5,466 bases of DNA from 66-474 sp035572335 (lineage in GTDB: Bacteria > Pseudomonadota > Gammaproteobacteria > Xanthomonadales > Rhodanobacteraceae): contig DATNAW010000193.1 of NCBI GenBank assembly GCA_035572335.1, forward strand, positions 1 through 5,466, given 5' to 3'. A program made the translations under genes and the position numbers. The notes below the pieces were generated by a model. It was not told where the DNA came from. It saw nothing but the letters and a program-made list of their open reading frames with translations, and ran no database searches. Shown piece by piece: positions 1 to 5,466 of the stretch (position 1 is its first letter; each line of letters begins with the position of its first letter).

Positions 1-1259
1 ATCATCGGGAACCACGAGTGCCCGACTTCGTGCACGCCCAGCAGGAATAGCGTGTAGCCGCTGGCCTTCCACCAGTCGAACACGATGCCGGGATATTCCA
101 TGCCGCCCGCGATGCCGGCCTCGGCGATCGCGTTGGGCCACGGGTATTCGACGCCGGTGTATTTCGAGAAGAACTCCACCGTGTACTTCACGCCTTGCGT
201 GGAGTCCTGCCAGCCGTCCTTGCCGATGCTCTCGACCGGATACGCCGATTGCGCCATCGCGTGCTTGCCGCTGGGCAGGTCGATGCGCGCCGCATCCCAC
301 ACGAACGCGGCCGACGCGCCGAACGCAACGTCGCGGCTGTCGTGCATCCTGAAATGCCAGGTCAGCGTGCCGCCCTGTTTTGGATGGTCCGGATCGGTGA
401 CTTCGCCGGCGGAGCGGATCACCACCGTCTTGTCGGAGTTGCGCGCCCGTTCGTAGCGCTGCAATTCGGTCTTCGTCAACACGTCCTGCGGATTCACCAG
501 TTCGCCCGAACCGACCACGATCATGTTCGACGGCACGGTGATCGAATAGTCGAAATCGCCGTATTCGAGGTAAAACTCGTTGTTGAGGTAGGGCGCTGTA
601 TCCCAGCCGCGCAGGTCGTCGTATACGCACAGGCGCGGATACCACTGCGCGATTTCGAAGATGTCGCCGTTCTTCGTGTGGAACCAGTCGGTACGGCCGC
701 CGAATTCACCGGGCACCGTGTAGTGCCAGCCGATGCGGACGCGCACCTTGCCGCCGTTCGCGGCGACGGCCTGCGGAAGATCCACGCGCATGCGGGTGTC
801 ACTGACGATGTAGCGCGCCTTGACGGTGCCGCTGGCGCTTTCGATTTCCACCGAGGTGATCACGTCGCCCTCGGTGTGCTCGTCGAACTTCGGCGCGCTG
901 TCGCGGGTGAAATTGCCGCGCGCATCGGTGCGATACAGGTTCTGGTCGAGCTGCAACCACAGGTAGCCGAGCGCCTGCGGGCTGTTGTTGATGTAGGTGA
1001 TCGTCTCGATGCCGGTGAGCGTCTTCGCTTGCGGATCAAGTGTTGCGTGTATTTCGTAGTCCGCGCGGTTCTGCCAATAGTCGGGACCGGGCCGCCCATC
1101 GGCGGCGCGATAGCGATTCACCGGATTCTGGTGGTTGAACGGTGCGAACAAAGCGAGCGGATCGTACTTCGATGCGACCGGCTTGTGTGTCGCGGGCGCC
1201 GCTGACGTGAGAGGAGCAATCAGCAACAGCGCGAGGGCGCACCAGCATGCGTTCTTCAT
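1..1259 (-). CDS. Secreted M1-family zinc metallopeptidase (aminopeptidase N-like), C-terminus beyond window
   Basis: The first 419 residues of an exported zinc peptidase, predicted to remove N-terminal residues from peptides in the periplasm or outside the cell. Residues 1-20 form a signal peptide: K2, then a hydrophobic run ALALLLIAPL, with likely cleavage near TSA-A (18-21). The M1 N-terminal beta domain follows, with the stretch DYEIHATLDPQAKTLTG near residue 67. Residues 385-390 read GGMEYP, the substrate-binding exopeptidase motif (GAMEN in E. coli PepN). Residues 410-414 read HEVGH, the HExxH zinc motif with catalytic E411. The window ends five residues later, so the third zinc ligand (Glu about 19 residues downstream) and the C-terminal domain cannot be seen. 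Family members of this type usually run past 600 residues. The ATG at 1257-1259 is chosen because it places the signal peptide at the N-terminus; the Shine-Dalgarno sequence ahead of it is poor. Substrate is unknown. The frame is intact throughout. Confidence 0.93.
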   Translation of the reverse strand, partial: MKNACWCALALLLIAPLTSAAPATHKPVASKYDPLALFAPFNHQNPVNRYRAADGRPGPDYWQNRADYEIHATLDPQAKTLTGIETITYINNSPQALGYLWLQLDQNLYRTDARGNFTRDSAPKFDEHTEGDVITSVEIESASGTVKARYIVSDTRMRVDLPQAVAANGGKVRVRIGWHYTVPGEFGGRTDWFHTKNGDIFEIAQWYPRLCVYDDLRGWDTAPYLNNEFYLEYGDFDYSITVPSNMIVVGSGELVNPQDVLTKTELQRYERARNSDKTVVIRSAGEVTDPDHPKQGGTLTWHFRMHDSRDVAFGASAAFVWDAARIDLPSGKHAMAQSAYPVESIGKDGWQDSTQGVKYTVEFFSKYTGVEYPWPNAIAEAGIAGGMEYPGIVFDWWKASGYTLFLLGVHEVGHSWFPM

Positions 1260-1382
1260 CGGGTATCCGTGAAAGCAGAGGGAAGGGCGCAACAAACGGC
1301 GCCAGCCCGTGAGGATGCCATGTCATCCGCGCAGGGTCACGATGACCAATGGCACAGGCCGGGCATCCGCCCTGCGGCGCGA
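1260..1382. other. Intergenic spacer between META lipoprotein and M1 peptidase
   Basis: A 123-base gap with no convincing gene. It holds a small inverted repeat, GTCATC at 1322-1327 matched by GATGAC at 1341-1346, and a nested GGTCA-CGA-TGACC at 1335-1347. These could be an operator or chance. A 4-bp GGGC/GCCC stem at 1361-1372 lies just after the META stop codon but has no T-run, so it is not called a terminator. No clear -35/-10 pair is visible ahead of the peptidase, so whether it has its own promoter is open. Confidence 0.4.
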
Positions 1383-1973
1383 TTACAAAGGCGCGGATTG
1401 ACCCGCCGCGTTCGCGGGCTTGCCGATGAATGTCAGTTTGTCGCCGTCGGCGCCGGTCAGTAGAAGCCGTGGTTGTTGGCCGTGCACGTCGAGGCCGAGC
1501 GTGAAGGTGCCTTGCAGAATCCTGCCCGCGGCCGCGTCAAGCGCCGTCAGCGCGGAGTCATTGCAGGCCATGCGTGTCGAAGCGAGATTGCCGACGGTGA
1601 GTTTGCCGCCCGCAACGGAATAACTTCCGCGCATGCGATTGCAGGCATTGCCGGTGGCGACGCCCTGCGCATCGAAATCGAGTTGCACGGGTTGGCCGGG
1701 ACGCACGAACAATGCATCGATGCGCCGGCCGGACCTGTCGATCGCGTTCGCGAGCTGCCAGTGATACTGCGTGAGCACCGAAGCATCGTCGGCGGCCGGC
1801 GCCGTCGCGGTGGCAGCGGGCAATGGCGTGGAAGCGCCCGACGCCGATGCTTCGGCCTGGCCGGGCGGTGCGCCGGCGACCTGGGCGGTGGCGGAAGCGA
1901 GACTCGTCCCGTTCGGTGCTTGCGAACACGCGGCCAGTGCGCAAACCGCGATGGCCGCGAAGGCGATCTTCAT
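1383..1973 (-). CDS. META (HslJ-like) domain lipoprotein
   Basis: A 196-residue predicted lipoprotein. The N-terminus is a lipoprotein signal peptide with lipobox LAAC (13-16), so C16 should be lipidated and the mature protein anchored to a membrane facing the periplasm. Residues 17-66 are a flexible Ala/Ser/Pro/Gly/Thr-rich linker. A META domain follows at about 69-186: YHWQLA at the start, the hallmark GNACNRMRGSY at 108-118, and TRMAC at 133-137. META domains occur in E. coli HslJ, a heat-inducible outer-membrane lipoprotein linked to novobiocin resistance, and in Leishmania Meta1; their biochemical role is not settled. C111 and C137 are the conserved-position cysteines visible in the domain and might pair in the periplasm (inference). 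The start is supported by a strong Shine-Dalgarno at 1978-1983. I do not assign hslJ because the long linker and the context differ from the E. coli gene. Confidence 0.92.
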   Translation of the reverse strand: MKIAFAAIAVCALAACSQAPNGTSLASATAQVAGAPPGQAEASASGASTPLPAATATAPAADDASVLTQYHWQLANAIDRSGRRIDALFVRPGQPVQLDFDAQGVATGNACNRMRGSYSVAGGKLTVGNLASTRMACNDSALTALDAAAGRILQGTFTLGLDVHGQQPRLLLTGADGDKLTFIGKPANAAGQSAPL

Positions 1974-1977
1974 GGCA

Positions 1978-1983
1978 CCTCCT
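1978..1983 (-). promoter_or_regulatory. Ribosome binding site of the META lipoprotein gene
   Basis: The minus strand reads AGGAGG four bases before the ATG at 1971-1973. This is a full match to the anti-Shine-Dalgarno core and fixes the start of the lipoprotein gene. It is the strongest ribosome binding site in the window. Confidence 0.85.
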
Positions 1984-2075
1984 CGGGTCGCTCGGCGCCC
2001 AGTGTGCCGCGGTAACGCTGAACCGCCCGTGCCCGACGGCGACGGATCAACATGAGTAAGTTCTAAACCCGGCAG

Positions 2076-2984
2076 TCACTGGAATACGAACGGCACCGCC
2101 AGCGTGCTTTCGCCTTCCGCCGGATTGAACCGCAAAGTGGACAACTGTTCGTCGATGTGCGCAACCAGCGCGGACGCGTCGCTGCTGCCGGGCAATGGCA
2201 GGATGCGATCGACCAGCGTGCGCACGCCATGGACCGCGCCGTCAGCGCCGACCTTCATTTCGAACGTGGCGACGCCGTGTACGCGGCCGCGGAATCCCTG
2301 GGTGATTTGTTGATGCACCTCCGCCAGCTTGTGCGCACCCGCGCTGTCCGCGTGTTCCGGTCGCTGCAGCGGCCCGTGTGCGATCACGCGCCGTGCGGTG
2401 ATATGGCCGTGCATCACGATGCGGCCATCGCAGGGATCGACCACGCCGCGCACCGTCGGCACGCTGTGCGGCACGCGATCGTCGAACAGCAGCAACTGGT
2501 TGAAACGCGCCGGCACAAGGTCGTAGAACGATGAGGTGGCGCCGATGGAGGTGAATTGTCCGGTGCCCCAGTAGTCCTGCTCGTGGAACAGCATCGTTTC
2601 GCCGCCGGAAAACTTGCGCTCGTCCCATTTCGTCAGCGAGAACACATAGCCGATCGAACCGTTGCGCGAGTCATTGTGCAGCGCCTGCCCGCAGCCGTCG
2701 ACGTACAGGCTGAGGAACGGCCAGGTGACATGGTCCATGCCGAGTTGCGTCACCGCCAGTTGCGTAATCTGCGCGACGAATGGCTCGACCAGCCGGCGCT
2801 CGATCACCTTGTCGGGCGTGGTGCGCAGGTAGGTGTACGAATCCGGCACGTACCAGTAATTCCAGACCTGATGCTCCGGCCCGTGTTTCTCCGGCGTACG
2901 GAAATGGCGTTCGACCTGCTCGCGCATCGGTTGCGCGAGCGGCGTGAGATCGGGGATGACGTGGCGCGGTGCGCGCGGGTCCAT
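2076..2984 (-). CDS. 2OG-Fe(II) dioxygenase-like protein with TonB/AgmX-like C-terminal domain
   Basis: A 302-residue protein without signal peptide or membrane segment, so probably cytoplasmic. Residues about 86-195 look like the double-stranded beta-helix core of 2-oxoglutarate/Fe(II) dioxygenases of the prolyl-4-hydroxylase type. HND at 103-105 gives the HxD iron ligands H103 and D105, SGGETML follows at 126-132, the distal iron ligand is H173 in VPHSVP, and R188 in DGRIVMHGHI is the likely 2-oxoglutarate-binding basic residue. These enzymes couple oxidative decarboxylation of 2-oxoglutarate to hydroxylation of a substrate; the substrate here cannot be read from the sequence. The last 70 or so residues (about 232-302) are a separate domain. 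They include FEMKVGADGAVHGVR (241-255), then LRFNPAEGESTLAVPFVF (284-301). This resembles the C-terminal domain of TonB and of AgmX/PglI proteins. That domain call is by pattern only and less certain than the oxygenase. The start is supported by a GGGAG-type Shine-Dalgarno six bases upstream. Confidence 0.88.
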   Translation of the reverse strand: MDPRAPRHVIPDLTPLAQPMREQVERHFRTPEKHGPEHQVWNYWYVPDSYTYLRTTPDKVIERRLVEPFVAQITQLAVTQLGMDHVTWPFLSLYVDGCGQALHNDSRNGSIGYVFSLTKWDERKFSGGETMLFHEQDYWGTGQFTSIGATSSFYDLVPARFNQLLLFDDRVPHSVPTVRGVVDPCDGRIVMHGHITARRVIAHGPLQRPEHADSAGAHKLAEVHQQITQGFRGRVHGVATFEMKVGADGAVHGVRTLVDRILPLPGSSDASALVAHIDEQLSTLRFNPAEGESTLAVPFVFQ

Positions 2985-2990
2985 GGCCGG

Positions 2991-2996
2991 CTCCCT
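2991..2996 (-). promoter_or_regulatory. Ribosome binding site of the dioxygenase-like gene
   Basis: The minus strand reads AGGGAG six bases before the ATG at 2982-2984. This is a good Shine-Dalgarno at normal spacing and supports that start codon. Confidence 0.7.
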
Positions 2997-3006
2997 GGTG
3001 CGGTAG

Positions 3007-3022
3007 CCGGAATGTACCGGAA
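3007..3022 (-). repeat. Two TTCCGG copies, 10-base spacing, ahead of the dioxygenase gene
   Basis: On the minus strand TTCCGG occurs twice, at 3017-3022 and 3007-3012, one helical turn apart, 23 to 38 bases before the dioxygenase start codon. The spacing is what a regulator binding the same face of DNA would need, but two six-base copies in GC-rich DNA can arise by chance. No matching regulator is recognised. Confidence 0.25.
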
Positions 3023-3043
3023 ACGCAGCTCGGCCGGATTGCG

Positions 3044-3059
3044 CCGGCGCACGCGCCGG
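3044..3059 (-). repeat. GC-rich hairpin just downstream of ppsA
   Basis: CCGGCGC (3044-3050) is followed after two bases by its exact reverse complement GCGCCGG (3053-3059). As RNA this gives a 6-bp all-GC stem with a four-base loop. It begins about 10 bases after the ppsA stop codon, where a terminator or a 3'-end-stabilising hairpin would lie. There is no U-run after it in the minus direction, so it is not a canonical intrinsic terminator. It could attenuate readthrough or protect the ppsA mRNA end. Confidence 0.45.
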
Positions 3060-3068
3060 TGGCGTGTT

Positions 3069-5465
3069 TCAGCCCTTGTGCTTTGCCAATCGCAACCAGG
3101 TATCGACGACGGTGTCGGGGTTCAGCGACACCGATTCGATGCCCTGATCCATCAACCATTCGGCGAGGTCGGCGTGATCGGATGGGCCCTGGCCGCAGAT
3201 GCCGACATACTTGCCCTTGGCGCGCGCTGTCTTGATCGCCATCGACAAGAGTTTCTTCACCGCCGGATTGCGTTCGTCGAACAGCGAAGCCACGATCGAG
3301 GAATCGCGATCGAGGCCCAATGTCAACTGCGTCAGGTCGTTCGATCCGATCGAGAAGCCGTCGAAGATGTCGAGGAATTCCTCGGCGAGCAACGCATTGG
3401 ACGGCACCTCGCACATCATGATGACCTTCAGCGCTTCGTTGCCGCCGATGCTCTCGCCCTGCTTCAGGCCGTTGGCCTTCAATACGTCGATGACCTTGCG
3501 GCCTTCGTCGAGCGTGCGGATGAACGGAATCATGACCCACACGTTGTCGAGGCCCATCTGCTCGCGGACCTTTTTCACCGCCTTGCACTCGAGGCCGAAG
3601 GCTTCGGCGAAGGAATCATCCACGTAGCGCGAGGCACCGCGGAAGCCGATCATCGGGTTTTCCTCGTGCGGTTCGTACTTGCCGCCGCCGAGCAGGTTGG
3701 CGTACTCGTTCGACTTGAAATCGCTCATGCGCACGATCACGGTTTTCGGGTACACCGACGCCGCGATGGTGGCGATGCCTTCGGCGAGGCGATCGACGTA
3801 GAAATCGACCGGGCCTGCGTAGCCGGCGATGCGCTCGTCGATTTTCTTCTTGGTTTCGGCATCCTGCTGGTCGTATTGCAGCAGGGCCTTCGGATGTACG
3901 CCTATGTGGCTGGCGATGATCATTTCGAGGCGCGCCAAGCCGATGCCCTGGTTCGGCAGCATGCCGAAATCGAACGCGCGCTCCGGGTTGGCGACGTTCA
4001 TCATGATCTTCAGCGGCGCCTTCGGCATGTCGCCGAGATCAGTGGTGATGCGCTCGAACTTCAGCTTGCCGTCGTAGATGAAACCGGTGTCGCCCTCGGC
4101 GCAGGACACGGTGACCTCATGGCCGTCGGGGATCTTCTGCAGCGCGTCGCCCGTGCCGACCACCGCGGGCACGCCCAGTTCGCGTGCGATGATCGCGGCG
4201 TGGCAGGTGCGGCCGCCGCGGTTGGTGACGATCGCCGCGGCGCGTTTCATGATCGGCTCCCAGTCGGGGTCGGTCATGTCGGCGACCAGCACGTCGCCTT
4301 CCTTGAATTCGCTCATCCGGTCCAGCGACCTGATGACGCGCGCGGTGCCGGCGCCGATCTTCTGGCCGATCGAACGGCCTTCGGCCAGCACCTTGCCTTG
4401 CTCGTTCAACTGGAAGCGCTCGAGCTGCGTCGCGTGCGCGCGCGATTTCACCGTTTCCGGGCGCGCCTGCACGATGTAGAGCTTGCCGGTGGCGCCGTCC
4501 TTCGCCCATTCGATGTCCATCGGGCGCTTGTAGTGTTCCTCGATGATCAGCGCCTGCTTCGCCAGCGATTCGACGTCGGCATCGCTGATGCAAAACTTCC
4601 GGCGCAACTCGTCGGGCGTCGCTTCGACGCGCACGCGCTCGCCGGGCTTGTCGGAGTACACCATGCGCTGCTGCTTGGCACCGAGATTGCGGCGCAGCAC
4701 CGCCTGCTTGCCGGCGCGCAGGGTCGGCTTGAATACGTAGAACTCGTCCGGATTGACCGCGCCCTGCACGACCATTTCGCCGAGGCCGTAGCTCGCGGTC
4801 ACGAATACCACGCCGCGGAAACCGGATTCGGTGTCGAGCGTGAACAGCACGCCTGACGCGCCGAGGTCCGAGCGCACCATCAATTGCACGCCAGCCGACA
4901 GGAACACTTCCTCGTGCCTGAAACCCTGGTGCACGCGATAGGCGATGGCGCGGTCGTTGTAGAGCGAGGCGAAGACTTCCTTGACCTTGTGCAGCACGTC
5001 CTCGATGCCGGTGACGTTGAGGAAGGTTTCCTGTTGTCCCGCGAATGATGCGTCAGGCAAGTCTTCCGCGGTGGCGGACGAGCGCACCGCGACGGGAATG
5101 TCCTCGCCGCCCGCGTCCTTGCAGAGTTTCGCGTACGCGTCGCGAATTGCCTGTTCGAGTTCGTCAGGCAGCTTGGTATCGACGATCCAGCCGCGGATTT
5201 CCTTGCCGGCCGCGGCCAGCGCATTGACATCTTCAACGTCGAGTGACGCAAGCCGCTTCTGGATCCTGTCGGCGAGACCACTCTTTTCCAGGTATTCGCG
5301 GAACGCGTCGGCCGTGGTGGCGAAACCGCCCGGCACCGACACACCCAGCTTGGCGAGGTTGCCGATCATCTCGCCCAGCGAGGCGTTCTTGCCGCCGACC
5401 TTGGCCAGGTCGGTCATGCGCAGTTGGTCCAGCCACAGGACGAGTTCGGTCACGACGATCTCCAT
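3069..5465 (-). CDS. ppsA: Phosphoenolpyruvate synthase (pyruvate, water dikinase; EC 2.7.9.2)
   Basis: Makes phosphoenolpyruvate, AMP and phosphate from pyruvate, ATP and water, the entry step to gluconeogenesis from three-carbon compounds in the cytoplasm. It has 798 residues from the first ATG, against 792 in E. coli. The domains are in the expected order. The N-terminal nucleotide-binding domain (about 10-340) carries VGGKNASLGEM (23-33) and VRSSATAEDLPDASFAGQ (127-144). The swivelling phosphohistidine domain has GGRTCHAAIIARELG (417-431), with H422 as the phosphorylated histidine. The C-terminal TIM barrel binds pyruvate/PEP: R512, R579 and R609, MCEVPSNA (684-691), GSNDLTQLTLGLDRD (707-721), and C757 in GICGQG as the probable proton donor. 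T420, two residues before H422, matches the threonine that the regulatory kinase/phosphatase PpsR modifies in E. coli. The start is uncertain: a GTG at residue 5 has a better visible ribosome binding site (see 5460-5463). All key residues are present. Confidence 0.97.
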   Translation of the reverse strand: MEIVVTELVLWLDQLRMTDLAKVGGKNASLGEMIGNLAKLGVSVPGGFATTADAFREYLEKSGLADRIQKRLASLDVEDVNALAAAGKEIRGWIVDTKLPDELEQAIRDAYAKLCKDAGGEDIPVAVRSSATAEDLPDASFAGQQETFLNVTGIEDVLHKVKEVFASLYNDRAIAYRVHQGFRHEEVFLSAGVQLMVRSDLGASGVLFTLDTESGFRGVVFVTASYGLGEMVVQGAVNPDEFYVFKPTLRAGKQAVLRRNLGAKQQRMVYSDKPGERVRVEATPDELRRKFCISDADVESLAKQALIIEEHYKRPMDIEWAKDGATGKLYIVQARPETVKSRAHATQLERFQLNEQGKVLAEGRSIGQKIGAGTARVIRSLDRMSEFKEGDVLVADMTDPDWEPIMKRAAAIVTNRGGRTCHAAIIARELGVPAVVGTGDALQKIPDGHEVTVSCAEGDTGFIYDGKLKFERITTDLGDMPKAPLKIMMNVANPERAFDFGMLPNQGIGLARLEMIIASHIGVHPKALLQYDQQDAETKKKIDERIAGYAGPVDFYVDRLAEGIATIAASVYPKTVIVRMSDFKSNEYANLLGGGKYEPHEENPMIGFRGASRYVDDSFAEAFGLECKAVKKVREQMGLDNVWVMIPFIRTLDEGRKVIDVLKANGLKQGESIGGNEALKVIMMCEVPSNALLAEEFLDIFDGFSIGSNDLTQLTLGLDRDSSIVASLFDERNPAVKKLLSMAIKTARAKGKYVGICGQGPSDHADLAEWLMDQGIESVSLNPDTVVDTWLRLAKHKG
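5460..5463 (-). promoter_or_regulatory. Possible ribosome binding site for an internal GTG start of ppsA
   Basis: The minus strand reads GGAG (5460-5463), overlapping the last base of the first ATG, then six bases, then an in-frame GTG at 5451-5453. Starting there gives a 794-residue protein beginning (f)MTELVLWLDQL, closer to the 792 residues of the E. coli enzyme. The bases upstream of the ATG are outside the window, so its own ribosome binding site cannot be judged. Confidence 0.45.
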
Positions 5466-5466
5466 G

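Noticed and set aside
195..1205. A 336-codon open frame on the plus strand, antisense to the M1 peptidase
   Set aside because: It has the same phase relationship as the ppsA shadow. The minus strand encodes a signal peptide, GGMEYP and HEVGH in one frame, so that strand is the coding one.
1361..1372. GGGC/GCCC mini-hairpin after the META stop codon as a terminator
   Set aside because: The stem is only four base pairs, flanked by a mismatch and not followed by a U-run, so it is too weak to call in GC-rich DNA.
1473..2015. A 180-codon open frame on the plus strand, antisense to the META lipoprotein
   Set aside because: It is a shadow frame. The minus strand has a strong Shine-Dalgarno, a lipobox and META motifs; the plus frame has Arg/Gly/Ala-rich low-information sequence.
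2556..4856. A 766-codon open frame on the plus strand, antisense to the dioxygenase gene and ppsA
   Set aside because: Its first codon positions coincide with the wobble positions of both minus-strand genes, which are in the same phase. A stop in this frame would require TTA, CTA or TCA codons in those genes, which are rare at high GC, so the long open frame is an expected shadow. It has no recognisable domain, while the minus strand encodes clear enzymes.
2071..5465. ppsA and the downstream genes as one functional system
   Set aside because: They share strand and short gaps, but gluconeogenic PpsA, an oxygenase of unknown substrate, a META lipoprotein and an exported peptidase have no visible shared pathway. 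Adjacency alone does not support a system.

Overview
This is a high-GC bacterial window with four protein genes, all on the minus strand and tightly packed, with gaps of about 84, 102 and 123 bases. The style of the PpsA, of the GGMEYP-type M1 peptidase and of the META lipoprotein suggests a gammaproteobacterium of the Xanthomonadales (Rhodanobacter/Lysobacter/Xanthomonas relatives). This is inferred from protein resemblance only; no rRNA or other marker is present.

In transcription order (right to left): (1) 3069-5465, phosphoenolpyruvate synthase (ppsA), essentially complete, with its start at the window edge; (2) 2076-2984, a cytoplasmic 2-oxoglutarate/Fe(II) dioxygenase-like protein with an extra C-terminal domain resembling the TonB/AgmX-PglI C-terminal fold; (3) 1383-1973, a META (HslJ-like) domain lipoprotein; (4) 1-1259, the N-terminal two thirds or so of a secreted M1-family zinc metallopeptidase, cut by the window edge just after its HExxH motif.

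The genes could be partly co-transcribed, since they share a strand and have short gaps, but they do not form an obvious pathway. PpsA is central gluconeogenic metabolism, the dioxygenase is of unknown substrate, and the last two are envelope or exported proteins. A GC-rich hairpin just after ppsA may separate it from the rest. There are no RNA genes, mobile elements, CRISPR arrays or gene-free stretches over 300 bases.

The most interesting item is the dioxygenase with the TonB-like tail and no membrane segment. Otherwise the window looks like ordinary chromosomal core or near-core sequence, and I see no convincing new multi-gene system.
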